Assembly (NCBI RefSeq): GCF_904848625.1
Contig: NZ_CAJHCP010000003.1
Span: 186,001-250,000 of the forward strand
Reading direction: 5' to 3'
Length of the DNA: 64,000 nt
Origin: Paraburkholderia metrosideri
Lineage (GTDB): Bacteria; Pseudomonadota; Gammaproteobacteria; Burkholderiales; Burkholderiaceae
Shown: positions 18,907 through 27,684 of the stretch, one piece after another
Position numbering within the stretch: the first letter of the stretch is position 1
Layout: the number at the start of each line of letters is the position of its first letter
Translations under genes and position numbers: made by a program
The notes under the pieces: model-generated
Databases searched by the model: none
Seen by the model: only the letters and a program-made list of their open reading frames with translations
What the model was told of the DNA's origin: nothing

Positions 18907-20343
18907 ATGCAAGCCCATCCTTCGCGCACTGACGCCAGAGACACGTCAGCCGCCTCCTCCGCTCATGCACTGCCCGATCACACCGAACAGGGTCTGCCGG
19001 TCCCGCAACGCTACTGGGCGATGCTCGTCATTGCCCTCGCGCTCACGCTCGCAGTGCTCGACAGCGCCATCGCCAACGTGGCGCTGCCGACCATCGCACG
19101 CACGCTGCACGCGAGTTCGGCGAGTTCGATCTGGGTCGTCAACGCCTATCAACTCGCGATCACGATTTCATTGCTGCCGCTAGCGTCACTCGGCGACCGG
19201 ATCGGCTACCGGCGCATCTATCTGGGCGGGCTGATCCTGTTCACGGTGGCGTCGTTCGGGTGCGCATTGTCCACGTCGCTGCAAACCCTGGCGCTCGCGC
19301 GCGTGGTCCAGGGCTTCGGCGCGGCGGGCATCATGAGCGTGAATACGGCGCTGGTGCGAATGATCTACCCGCCCGCGCAACTCGGGCGCGGCGTGTCGAT
19401 CAACGCAATGGTGGTGGCCGTGTCGTCGGCGATCGGTCCTACGGTGGCGTCCGGGGTGCTGTCGGTGGCAACGTGGCCGTGGCTGTTCGCGATCAATGTG
19501 CCGATCGGCATCGCGGCGATCGTCGGCGGCTTCAAGGCGCTGCCGATGAACCCCGGTCACGAATCGCCGTACGACTACCTGAGCGCGGTGATGAATGCGT
19601 TCGTGTTCGGCCTGCTGATTTTCGCGATCGACGGTGCCGGCCACGGCGAGCGGCTCGGTCTCGTCCTGGCCGCGTTGATTGGCGCGCTGGTGATTGGCTA
19701 CTTCTTCGTGCGGCGTCAACTGACGCAGGCCGCGCCTCTGTTGCCGATCGACCTGTTGAAGATTCCCGTGTTCGCGCTGTCCATCGGCACGTCGGTGTGC
19801 TCGTTCTGCGCGCAGATGCTGGCCTTTGTGTCGCTGCCGTTTCTTTTGCAGGAAACCTTGGGCATGTCGCAAGTGGAAACGGGTCTGTTGATGACGCCAT
19901 GGCCCGCCGTCATCATCATCGCGGCGCCCGTTGCAGGCGTGCTATCGGACAAAATTTCGTCGGGCTGGCTCGGCGGCGTCGGACTCGCCGCGCTAACCGT
20001 CGGCCTGCTGTTACTCGCGACGCTCGGCGCCCATCCGGACCCCATGCAGATTGCGTGGCGGATGGCGTTGTGCGGCGTGGGCTTTGGCATCTTCCAGTCG
20101 CCGAACAATCGCACCATGCTGTCCTCCGCGCCGCGTGAGCGCAGCGGCGGAGCGAGCGGCATGCTGGGCACCGCGCGTCTGACTGGACAGACGCTCGGCG
20201 CGGCACTGGTCGCGCTGATCTTCGGCATTGCACCGAAGGACGGCGCGTTCATCGCGCTGTATGTGGCGGCGGGTTTTTCTGCCGTGGCGGCGGTGGTGAG
20301 CATGATGCGTGTCGTACAGCGCGGCAAGACGCAGGCGGCCTGA
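18907..20343 (+). CDS. MFS efflux transporter, DHA2 (14-helix) family
   Basis: A 478-residue inner-membrane proton antiporter of the EmrB/QacA/SmvA group, with about 14 hydrophobic segments. Motif C-like and family signatures are visible: LAVLDSAIANVALPTIARTL after helix 1, then WVVNAYQLA, and the motif A loop LGDRIGYRRIYLGGL. It probably exports cationic drugs or biocides; no regulator gene is adjacent. I chose ATG 18907, because the 18 residues added by the upstream start at 18853 are not conserved-looking. It converges with otsA, with a terminator between. Confidence 0.88.
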   Translation: MQAHPSRTDARDTSAASSAHALPDHTEQGLPVPQRYWAMLVIALALTLAVLDSAIANVALPTIARTLHASSASSIWVVNAYQLAITISLLPLASLGDRIGYRRIYLGGLILFTVASFGCALSTSLQTLALARVVQGFGAAGIMSVNTALVRMIYPPAQLGRGVSINAMVVAVSSAIGPTVASGVLSVATWPWLFAINVPIGIAAIVGGFKALPMNPGHESPYDYLSAVMNAFVFGLLIFAIDGAGHGERLGLVLAALIGALVIGYFFVRRQLTQAAPLLPIDLLKIPVFALSIGTSVCSFCAQMLAFVSLPFLLQETLGMSQVETGLLMTPWPAVIIIAAPVAGVLSDKISSGWLGGVGLAALTVGLLLLATLGAHPDPMQIAWRMALCGVGFGIFQSPNNRTMLSSAPRERSGGASGMLGTARLTGQTLGAALVALIFGIAPKDGAFIALYVAAGFSAVAAVVSMMRVVQRGKTQAA

Positions 20344-20419
20344 TGCGGTCACGGTAAGCCTGATGCAGTCGCAGTAAGCCGACAGACACGGGCAAAACGT
20401 GAAGGCACCGCAGAAAAAC

Positions 20420-20456
20420 GAAGGGCGCGAATCGAATCAAGCGATTCGCGCCCTTC
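20420..20456 (-). terminator. Terminator of otsA
   Basis: A perfect 15-bp stem, GAAGGGCGCGAATCG / CGATTCGCGCCCTTC, with a 7-base loop. Read on the minus strand it is followed by GTTTTTC. It is placed between the convergent MFS and otsA genes. Confidence 0.85.
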
Positions 20457-20544
20457 GTCCATGTCACTCACTGCTGTTCAACACTTCCAAAGACGTGACA
20501 GCACACGCGCCACCCGCCCGCAGGCAAGCAACGCGGGCCGATGC

Positions 20545-21972
20545 CTACGACGATGCCGTCACGTCAGCGAGCTTTACCGCTTTAGCCGTCACCGAAGACG
20601 CCGTTGCGACATTGCGCAGATCGGCGAGGAACGTATCGCGCCACACCGACAGATTGTTCTCGCGCATCGGCGCCATCATGTCCGCATGACGTGCCTGACG
20701 TTCAGCAAGCGGCATCGACAAAGCACGTTCGAGCGCTTCGGCCATTTGCGACAGATCGAACGGATTGACGACCAGCGCGCCCGGCAACTGTTCGGCCGCT
20801 CCAGCGAATTGCGACAGCACCAGCACGCCCGGATCGGCCGGGTCCTGCGACGCGACATACTCCTTCGCGACCAGATTCATCCCGTCGCGCAACGGCGTCA
20901 CGTAGCCCACCTGCGACTGACGGAACAGCGCCATCAGCAGATTGCGCTCGTACTTGCGGTTCAGATACTGAATCGGCGTCCAGTCCAGCTGCGCGAAACG
21001 TCCGTTGATACGGCCCGCTTCGCCTTCCAGCGTCTGCCGAATCCGCTGATACGTGGTCACGTCGGCACGCGTCGGCGGTGCAATCTGCACAAGCGAAACG
21101 CGCCCATGCCAACCCGGTGCATTCAGCAGCAGACGCTCGAACGCCTGGAAGCGCTCCACCAACCCCTTCGAATAATCGAGGCGGTCGACGCTCATGATCA
21201 GCTTGCGACCGCGCATGCCGTCACGCAGGCTGCGCACCGGCTTGCGGTCGGTGAACTGCTCGGCGGCCTTCGCAATCGCGTCCGGATAGATCCCGATCGG
21301 ATACGCGCCCACTTTGAGGAAGCGGTTATACGCGTGCACCATGCCGTCCTCACTCGACGTGCCATGCTGTCCGCGCTCGATGAAATCGACAAATGACTGA
21401 CGATCCGCTTCGGTCTGAAACCCGATCACGTCATAGCTGCACATCGCCTTGACGAGTTCTTCGTGCGGCGGAATCGTGCGCAGCACTTCCGGCACCGGAA
21501 ATGGAATATGCAGGAAAAAGCCGATCGGGTTCTTCACGCCCAGCTCGCGCAGGCAGCGCGCGAACGGCAACAGGTGATAGTCGTGCACCCAGATGATGTC
21601 ATCGGGCTTTAGCAACTCTTTGAGTTGCTTTGCGAGCGTCGCGTTGACACGCTGATAGCCCGCGTATTCCTGCCGGTCATAGCGCGACAGGTCGTTGCGG
21701 TAATGGAAAGTCGGCCACAACGTCGCGTTGGAAAAGCCACGGTAATACTGGTCGTAATCGCGCTTGGTCAAGCCCACGGTCGCGTACGTGACGTTGCCCT
21801 GCTTTTCGATCACGGGCGCGGACGGCTCACTCACTGTCTCCCCACTCCAGCCGAACCAGACCCCGCCGGTCTCCTTCAACGCGTCCAGCACGCCAATCGC
21901 CAGACCACCCGCTGCGGGACGGCCTTCCTGGGTCGGCGCAACACGATTCGATACCACGATCAGTCTGCTCAT
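20545..21972 (-). CDS. otsA: Trehalose-6-phosphate synthase
   Basis: A GT20 glycosyltransferase that makes trehalose-6-phosphate from UDP-glucose and glucose-6-phosphate, for osmo- and desiccation protection. The 475-residue protein begins MSRLIVVSNRVAPTQEGRPA at ATG 21972, behind GGTGGAG. Typical motifs follow: GGLAIGVLDAL, WVHDYHLLPFA, GFFLHIPFP, MSVDRLDYSKGLVERFQAFE, and near the end LVLSQFAGAAEQLPGALVVN. Length matches E. coli OtsA (474). No otsB phosphatase gene is adjacent, so dephosphorylation must be encoded elsewhere. A terminator follows at 20420. Confidence 0.96.
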   Translation of the reverse strand: MSRLIVVSNRVAPTQEGRPAAGGLAIGVLDALKETGGVWFGWSGETVSEPSAPVIEKQGNVTYATVGLTKRDYDQYYRGFSNATLWPTFHYRNDLSRYDRQEYAGYQRVNATLAKQLKELLKPDDIIWVHDYHLLPFARCLRELGVKNPIGFFLHIPFPVPEVLRTIPPHEELVKAMCSYDVIGFQTEADRQSFVDFIERGQHGTSSEDGMVHAYNRFLKVGAYPIGIYPDAIAKAAEQFTDRKPVRSLRDGMRGRKLIMSVDRLDYSKGLVERFQAFERLLLNAPGWHGRVSLVQIAPPTRADVTTYQRIRQTLEGEAGRINGRFAQLDWTPIQYLNRKYERNLLMALFRQSQVGYVTPLRDGMNLVAKEYVASQDPADPGVLVLSQFAGAAEQLPGALVVNPFDLSQMAEALERALSMPLAERQARHADMMAPMRENNLSVWRDTFLADLRNVATASSVTAKAVKLADVTASS

Positions 21973-22216
21973 TGGTGCTCCACCTAGTTCAGTTGTTTCG
22001 TTGCATTCGGATATGTGCCAAAAAGGTGCATGCAAGTCGCGTGCCGTTTTGGTTATTTCTGGAAATAAAAATGTATGCAAATGTGACGGGCGAGCAAAAA
22101 CACGCGACGACGTCACATCGCGAAGAAGTTTTTTCTGCTTTGTATGACGAAACGGGGCGCCCTTGAACAGTGCGCCGCGCGCCCGTCAAAAACGCTCAAG
22201 CAACGCTCGAGCGGCT

Positions 22217-22429
22217 TCAGGCATCCTGTTCCGAACCGAGGTCGCGCTGATACTCAAGCCCCTCGGGACGTACGCCGCCCTGATTGTGCTCGCCGTCGGG
22301 CGGCGCATCGGGCGCGACGCGGTTTTGCGCGGCCGGATCCGGCGACACTGCCGGTTCGGTCTTGCTGCTGCCCGGGCGTGAGTCGCGCTTCGAGTGGCGC
22401 GCCGAGCGTCGCAGTGCAGGGTGTCTCAT
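22217..22429 (-). CDS. Small hypothetical, basic and probably disordered protein
   Basis: A 70-residue ORF from ATG 22429 (MRHPALRRSARHSKRDSRPG). The reason to accept it is GGAGG 8 bp before the ATG. Composition is Arg/Pro/Asp/Gly-rich, without hydrophobic core or membrane segment, so it is likely disordered. No family is recognised. It lies between otsA and another small ORF on the same strand. Confidence 0.5.
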   Translation of the reverse strand: MRHPALRRSARHSKRDSRPGSSKTEPAVSPDPAAQNRVAPDAPPDGEHNQGGVRPEGLEYQRDLGSEQDA

Positions 22430-22579
22430 GATCGATGCCTCCAGGGGAAGCCTGCCGCCGGTTAGCGGCATCATTACAGTCTAGGGGCGCCGACCGTAAA
22501 TTGCCGGTAAAAGATGCGCCGACTTTGTAACAAATACATAAATCCGCCACACCGGACGGGCGGTGGCGGATCTCACACG

Positions 22580-22816
22580 TCAGAGTTGCATTCGGATGGA
22601 CAGACGCTGACCGGCTTGCGGTGTCTGCGTCGGCTGAGGCGGCGGATCGCCGATCGGAGGCGGCGTCGGGCCAGGAGGTTCGATGGGTACCGGCTCGGGA
22701 CCGGGGAAAGTGTCAGGCTCCGCAGGAACCGGCGGCGCCGACGGTGGTTCAACCGGCTCGGGACGATGAGCGCGCTTCGAAACGGGAAGCGCGGGAGTGG
22801 CAGCGTAGTCCGGCAT
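22580..22816 (-). CDS. Small proline-rich hypothetical protein
   Basis: A 78-residue ORF from ATG 22816 (MPDYAATPALPVSKRAHRPE) with GAGGAT 7 bp upstream. Roughly a third of residues are proline, in PEP, PPP and PPGP runs. There is no signal peptide, so a disordered linker or binding protein is likely. No family is recognised. The in-frame start 30 codons upstream lacks a ribosome-binding site. Confidence 0.55.
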   Translation of the reverse strand: MPDYAATPALPVSKRAHRPEPVEPPSAPPVPAEPDTFPGPEPVPIEPPGPTPPPIGDPPPQPTQTPQAGQRLSIRMQL

Positions 22817-22941
22817 ATTTTTTATCCTCGTCTTTGCGTTCCACTGAAGCGCAGCAAGGCTTGTGCCGTTACGATGCCCTCCCGGCACGGCACGGCACGC
22901 CGGCATTAAAACTGCCGGCGGCCAGCTGGGGCGGCAGGCGG

Positions 22942-24342
22942 CTAGACGTCCGCGCCGCGCAGCGCGCGCGCTTCGTCGGCGGCTTCGCCGTCTTCACGCG
23001 CGTCATTGCCGTACTCGACCAGACGGTTGTACAGCGTCTTCAGGCTGATGCCGAGAATCTCCGCTGCACGCGTTTTCACGCCGCCGCATTGTTCGAGCGT
23101 GGCCAGAATCAGCTGACGATCCGCCTCGGCGAGCGACGTGCCGAACGGGATCGTGATCGCCGTGCCCGCTGCGGGCTTCGACAACGTGATCTGCAACGGC
23201 ACCGTCGCGGTGCTGTCGGAGTCCGTTCCCGACATGATGTGCGCGCGCTGCACGTAATTCTTCAGCTCGCGCACATTGCCGGGCCACGGGTACGTCATCA
23301 GCATTTCCTTCACGGCCGCCGGGAAATGCTTCTTCGTGCTGTGACGTTCGTTGAGTTCGTCGAGAAACGCCTGCGCGAGCAGCTCGACGTCCTTACCGCG
23401 CTCGCGCAGCGGCGGCAGGCTGATCGGAAACACATTCAGCCGATGGTACAAGTCGAGCCGCAACTTGCCTTCCAGCACCGCCTGCTCCGGATCGCGGTTG
23501 GTCGCCGCGATCAGGCGCACGTCGGTTTCGATTTCCTTGGTTGTGCCGACCCGCATGAACATGCCGGTTTCCAGCACGCGCAGCAGTTTCACCTGCAACT
23601 CGATCGGCATTTCGGTGATTTCGTCGAGGAACAGCGTGCCGCCGTTCGCGCGCTCGAAATAACCCTTGTGCTGCCGATCCGCGCCGGTGAACGAACCGCG
23701 CTCATGGCCGAACATTTCCGACTCGATCAGATTTGGCGAAATCGCGCCGCAATTCACCGCGAGGAACGCGTGCTTGCGACGCAAGCTCAGTTCGTGCAGC
23801 GTCTGCGCGGCGACTTCCTTACCCGTACCCGATTCGCCGACCAGCATCACGGAAGCCGCCGTCGGCGCAACCCGGCCGATCTGGTCGTAGACCTCCTGGA
23901 TGGCCGGCGAATTGCCGAGCATCAAACCGAAACGGCCCATGCGGCGTAACTCGCCGCGCAAGGTGCCGATTTCAGCCTTAAGGTCGCCGGCGCGCGGCAG
24001 GCGCGACAGGATAGCCTTCACGCGCTGCATGTTGATCGGCTTGACCAGATAGTCGGTGGCGCCCATCTTCAACGCGTTCACCGCCGATTCCACCGTGGCG
24101 TGGCCGGTAATCACAATGACTTCCACGCCGGAGCGCGGGTCGAGGTCTTCGAACAGATCGACCCCGCTGCCATCGGGCAGCTTCAGGTCGGTAAAGACGA
24201 CGTCCGGCATCTGCCGGACCAGTTGAATGCGCGCTTCGCGCAAATCGCCCGCGGTGGCGGTAGTCAGGCCGTCTTCCCCGATGATGGCGGAAAGCGCCTC
24301 GCGGGTACCGGCATCGTCATCGACAATCAGTACATGTGGCAT
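22942..24342 (-). CDS. Sigma-54-dependent response regulator (NtrC family)
   Basis: A transcription activator of 466 residues with three domains. The receiver domain (1-120) has DDDAGTREAL, phospho-acceptor Asp in VVFTDLKLPDGSG and the conserved Lys in DYLVKPI. The AAA+ domain (about 145-380) has Walker A GESGTGKE, the sigma-54 contact loop GSFTGA (a Ser variant of GAFTGA) and GGTLFLDEITEMP. A Fis-type HTH is at the end (RAAEILGISLKTLYNRLVEY). It should be phosphorylated by a histidine kinase, but none is adjacent. ATG 24342 starts the receiver domain directly. Targets are unknown. A paralogue without a receiver lies at 25702. Confidence 0.93.
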   Translation of the reverse strand: MPHVLIVDDDAGTREALSAIIGEDGLTTATAGDLREARIQLVRQMPDVVFTDLKLPDGSGVDLFEDLDPRSGVEVIVITGHATVESAVNALKMGATDYLVKPINMQRVKAILSRLPRAGDLKAEIGTLRGELRRMGRFGLMLGNSPAIQEVYDQIGRVAPTAASVMLVGESGTGKEVAAQTLHELSLRRKHAFLAVNCGAISPNLIESEMFGHERGSFTGADRQHKGYFERANGGTLFLDEITEMPIELQVKLLRVLETGMFMRVGTTKEIETDVRLIAATNRDPEQAVLEGKLRLDLYHRLNVFPISLPPLRERGKDVELLAQAFLDELNERHSTKKHFPAAVKEMLMTYPWPGNVRELKNYVQRAHIMSGTDSDSTATVPLQITLSKPAAGTAITIPFGTSLAEADRQLILATLEQCGGVKTRAAEILGISLKTLYNRLVEYGNDAREDGEAADEARALRGADV

Positions 24343-24557
24343 CGCGTCTCGAAAGCCTGCAAGCGTGGGTAGGAAACATGCGAACGTGCATGTTGAAAAG
24401 CGGACCGGCGGCGTCGTGCGAGTGTGATGCGCGTGCTTCGGGAAGCCATCGCACACTCAACGACTTCGCAATGCGCCGAACCGTTGACTTCATACAATTT
24501 TGCAACAATACCCGATAGATGCCCGGCTATTTTCGCTCCATTGTTGTCTATTTACCT

Positions 24558-24588
24558 ATTATACGGCCTTATTGGGATAAATCAGCAA
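24558..24588 (-). promoter_or_regulatory. Candidate sigma-70 promoter for the NtrC-family regulator
   Basis: On the minus strand a perfect TATAAT (24558-24563) is preceded by TTGCTG (24583-24588) at 19 bp, which is longer than the ideal 17. It lies in an AT-rich 330-bp gap about 215 bp before the regulator start. No gene is seen in this gap (24343-24672). Confidence 0.35.
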
Positions 24589-24672
24589 TGCAAACGAAGC
24601 CGTGAGCGTCAAATTTACAAAGGGTGCGGCGCGCGCAACCGGGGCGTCATCGCGCACCCTCGCGGGCAATGA

Positions 24673-24945
24673 TCAACTACGTGGAAACGGCCATGGGTGG
24701 CCATCGCCGTTCGCGTGAGCCGCACCGTTGGCACCCTGTGTGCCCGCACTGGCGCTCTCCGCCGTCAGACTGCCTGCGCTCGCGGGCGTGGCCGGGGTCA
24801 CGACCGCGCCGCCTTCGCCCTCCCAGCGACTCAACTCCCGCGCGACGGGATAATGCGCCGCGCGCTTGTGCTGCACGTAGCGGACCGCCAGAAAGCCGCC
24901 GAGCGCCATCAACGCGCCGAAGATGCCAATTTTGGGTCGTGCCAT
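24673..24945 (-). CDS. Small membrane-anchored hypothetical protein
   Basis: A 90-residue protein starting at ATG 24945 (MARPKIGIFGALMALGGFLA) with AAGGAG 6 bp before. One transmembrane helix spans residues 6-23, followed by a basic YVQHKRAAHYPVARELSRWE and a Pro/Ala/Ser/Gly-rich disordered tail. No family is recognised. It lies 62 bp downstream of the DUF883 gene on the same strand, so the two membrane proteins may be cotranscribed. Confidence 0.75.
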   Translation of the reverse strand: MARPKIGIFGALMALGGFLAVRYVQHKRAAHYPVARELSRWEGEGGAVVTPATPASAGSLTAESASAGTQGANGAAHANGDGHPWPFPRS

Positions 24946-25007
24946 CGTGAACTCCTTGAGGTCGTGAAACGTGAAGCCGAATGGTGCAGGACGCGACGAA
25001 ACCAGGG

Positions 25008-25325
25008 TCAGCGCACGGTCAGCACGCCGAGCACGAAGCCAACGCCCGCCGCGATGCCGATCGCGCGCCACGGGTTATGGCGCACGTAGCGCTCGGTGTT
25101 GACGGTCGCCGCGCGATAGCGGCGCTGCGCGCTCTGCTGCGCATCGCCGAGCGCAGACTGCAGCGTTTCGACATGCGTGCCCAGTTTGTCGCGCAGCACG
25201 CCAACGCCCTCGCCCGGCACGTTCGCAGCGAGCCGCAGCATTTCTTCCGAGTCCTTCAGCAACACTCGCAGATCCTCGACAATCTTCTGGCCGCCGAGTG
25301 CGAGCTGTTGGGTGGTGTCAGTCAT
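25008..25325 (-). CDS. DUF883 / ElaB-YqjD family membrane protein
   Basis: A 105-residue protein. An amphipathic helix (about residues 15-75, LGGQKIVEDLRVLLKDSEEM onward) precedes YVRHNPWRAIGIAAGVGFVL and a short C-terminal transmembrane anchor. This is the layout of E. coli ElaB/YqjD, tail-anchored inner-membrane proteins linked to stationary-phase ribosome binding. The two ATGs at 25328 and 25325 are adjacent; AAGGAG is better spaced for 25325. Confidence 0.88.
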   Translation of the reverse strand: MTDTTQQLALGGQKIVEDLRVLLKDSEEMLRLAANVPGEGVGVLRDKLGTHVETLQSALGDAQQSAQRRYRAATVNTERYVRHNPWRAIGIAAGVGFVLGVLTVR

Positions 25326-25701
25326 CATTCGCTCCTTATCCAGTTCCAGTTCAGCAGGTTCAGCGTGCGCGTGAGCCATTCGCTTTTCGCCTCTCGCGAT
25401 CGGACGAATCGTTCCTGTACTTCTTCACTTTAGGCGAGTGAAAAAGCACACGCGTGTCGGATCCATGCCGCAAACGGCGTGCCCGGTAAATATCTCCATC
25501 AATGACCGACGAAACCGCGAATCCGGCACTTTCGACCGATCCCCCATCAATGTATTTCGCCGAACATGACTTCGATTGCCGGGAACCGCATCGAAGTGGT
25601 TAAATCAACTTTTGTGAGATATTGGCTGCACAGGCCACTCTTCTCTTTTCCAGGCCTGCGCGCCGCAACAACGACATTTATTTGCACAGGACTCCCCGTT
25701 T
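25326..25701. other. Divergent intergenic region
   Basis: About 375 bp between the divergent DUF883 gene and the sigma-54 activator. It must hold both promoters. I looked for a -24/-12 element (GG-N10-GC) and did not find a good one. Confidence 0.4.
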
Positions 25702-26763
25702 ATGGCGTCAATCGATCTGGACTCGCCCACCGTCTCCGCCGGCGACAATGGCCCGGCACAGGCGAAGCAGCGCGTCGCGGACGGCATCGCGGGACTGAAA
25801 TCGTACGGTCTGCTGTTTGGGTCGTCGCCGGTGATGCAGGATCTGTACGAGCAGATCGAGCGGGTCGCGTGCACTGACGCAACCGCGTTGATCATCGGCG
25901 AATCCGGTACCGGCAAAGAGCTCATTGCCCGCACGATTCACGATCAAAGCAGCCGCAAAGATGCGGCCTTCGTCGCCGTGAATTGCGGCGCGATTCCCGA
26001 CGAACTCATCGAAGCCGAATTGTTCGGCCATGAAAAAGGCAGTTTCACGGGCGCGGTGCAGGGCCGCATCGGCTACTTCGAACACGCGAATGGCGGCACG
26101 CTGTTTCTCGACGAAATCACCGAGATGGCGCCCGTGCGCCAGGTCAAACTGCTGCGCGCGCTGGAGACCGGCACGTTCTATCGGGTCGGCGGCAATGAGC
26201 TGATCAGCGGCAACGTACGAGTGATCGCCGCGACCAATCGGGACCCGGCGGTCGCCGTGAAAGAAAACGGCCTGCGTGAAGACCTGATGTACCGGCTTGC
26301 AGTTTTTCCGTTGCGCGCGCCGCCGCTGCGCGAACGCGAAAACGATCGCGAACTGCTTGCGCAACACTTCCTCGCGCAATTGAATCAACAGGAAGGCACG
26401 AGCAAGAGTTTCAGCAAGCGCTCGATCGAAACGCTGCGCACCTGGTCATGGCCCGGCAACGTGCGCGAATTGAAAAACGCCGTGTATCGCGCGTTTATTC
26501 TCGCGGAAAAGACCGTTGAATTACCGCATCCGCACCTCGCGTCGCGGGTGAAAAAAGCCGTGACGCAGGGTGACGCAATGAGCGTATGGATCGGCACGCC
26601 ACTCGCCGACGCGCAAAAGCAGATCATTCTCGGCACGCTGAAATATTGCGGCGGCGATAAACGTCGCGCGGCCAAGGCGCTCGGCGTGAGCCTGAAAACG
26701 CTGTACAACCGCTTGAGCGCGTATGGCGATGAAGGCGCCGAAGAAGAAGCCGACGGTAATTGA
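25702..26763 (+). CDS. Sigma-54 activator without receiver domain (PspF-like layout)
   Basis: A 353-residue enhancer-binding protein. A short 35-residue N-terminus leads into an AAA+ domain with Walker A GESGTGKE, loop GSFTGA, Walker B region GGTLFLDEITEMA and arginine-finger segment LREDLMYRLAVFPLRAPPLR. A Fis-type HTH follows (RAAKALGVSLKTLYNRLSAY). No sensory domain is present, so control must come from a partner protein or from expression level. Sequence and the SLKTLYNRL helix are close to the NtrC-type regulator at 22942, suggesting paralogues. The two lipoprotein genes downstream on the same strand are possible targets. ATG 25702 is the first good start. Confidence 0.9.
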   Translation: MASIDLDSPTVSAGDNGPAQAKQRVADGIAGLKSYGLLFGSSPVMQDLYEQIERVACTDATALIIGESGTGKELIARTIHDQSSRKDAAFVAVNCGAIPDELIEAELFGHEKGSFTGAVQGRIGYFEHANGGTLFLDEITEMAPVRQVKLLRALETGTFYRVGGNELISGNVRVIAATNRDPAVAVKENGLREDLMYRLAVFPLRAPPLRERENDRELLAQHFLAQLNQQEGTSKSFSKRSIETLRTWSWPGNVRELKNAVYRAFILAEKTVELPHPHLASRVKKAVTQGDAMSVWIGTPLADAQKQIILGTLKYCGGDKRRAAKALGVSLKTLYNRLSAYGDEGAEEEADGN

Positions 26764-27105
26764 AAACGCCCGGAAACTTAGTGGAAAAATCAGTTTGAGG
26801 CGGTCAATCCTACCGCACATTCAAGCGATTTTTCCGCGCGCGCAGCGTGTCGTTTCATCACAATATTGCAGCTTTTACGGATAAATACGGTTGCCGGTCA
26901 ATTGCTTCGCATCGCCAGGCAAATATCGGCGGACATAACCAGAAACCGATTTTCTCCGCATTATGTTTTGCAATTTCTTGCATTTTTCCTCTGCCAATTA
27001 CAAATCGCATCCTGCAAAATGCGGCAGCGTATTGGATCGATGTGCCGTTCGTTCACAGGTGGCGTGGCGTGAATGAAAGGCATTTGCACGAGCAGAGACA
27101 GGGAA
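26764..27105. other. Intergenic stretch, AT-rich, no gene seen
   Basis: About 340 bp between the sigma-54 activator and the lipoprotein pair. It is clearly AT-richer than its surroundings, as expected for a regulated promoter, but I could not identify a convincing -24/-12 or -35/-10 pair. Confidence 0.4.
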
Positions 27106-27684
27106 ATGCAAAAAAATATGATGTGGGCTGGCAGGATAAATCAGGCGACCAAACGCGGACGCCCCAATGCAACACTGGTCGTCGCGGCCGTGCTGGCGCT
27201 CTCGTCGGCATTGAGCGGCTGTAGCTCGCTGTACTCGGAAGGCGCCGTGGCTGGCGCCGGTATCGCGGGCGCGGCGGTCGCGGGCAAAGTCACCAGCAAT
27301 GCAGCCGTTGCCACCGGCATCGGCCTCGGTGCGGTTGCCGCCGCGCGCGCCGGCGTCCAGTATTCAGAGCGCGTAGTCCACAGAAATACGCAAGACGGCA
27401 TCGCAAAGATTGCGGGGCCGCTCGATGTCGGCGCGATTGCGCCGTGGAGCGTGACGCACAGCTTCCCGATCGAAAGCGACGAGCATGGCCGCGTCACCGT
27501 CAGCCGGGCGATCAGCAGCGGCGCGCTCGACTGCAAGGAAATCGTCTTCTCGGTCGACACGTCCGCCACTAAAAATGTCCCGGCCAGCAGCGCGTTTTAT
27601 GTTGCTTCGATCTGCCGTGACGGCGACAACTGGAAATGGGCGTCGGCCGAACCCGCCACCGAACGCTGGGGTGCGCTGCAATGA
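27106..27684 (+). CDS. Putative lipoprotein, first of a tandem paralogous pair
   Basis: A protein of about 192 residues from ATG 27106 (MQKNMMWAGRINQATKRGRP), or four codons later. A basic n-region and hydrophobic helix end in a lipobox, LSGC, so the mature protein should be lipid-anchored. An Ala/Gly-rich helical section (GIAGAAVAGKVTSNAAVATG) follows. The C-terminal domain reads GAIAPWSVTHSFPIESDEHG and ends WKWASAEPATERWGALQ. The same ending occurs in the next gene, showing duplication. The stop TGA overlaps the next ATG (ATGA), so the two are translationally coupled. Function is unknown. It could be controlled by the adjacent sigma-54 activator (inference). Confidence 0.8.
   Translation: MQKNMMWAGRINQATKRGRPNATLVVAAVLALSSALSGCSSLYSEGAVAGAGIAGAAVAGKVTSNAAVATGIGLGAVAAARAGVQYSERVVHRNTQDGIAKIAGPLDVGAIAPWSVTHSFPIESDEHGRVTVSRAISSGALDCKEIVFSVDTSATKNVPASSAFYVASICRDGDNWKWASAEPATERWGALQ

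Noticed and set aside
25326..27105. A sigma-54 (-24/-12) promoter near the receiver-less activator or the lipoprotein pair
   Set aside because: No GG-N10-GC element with good flanks was found by eye; a matrix scan would be needed to settle it.
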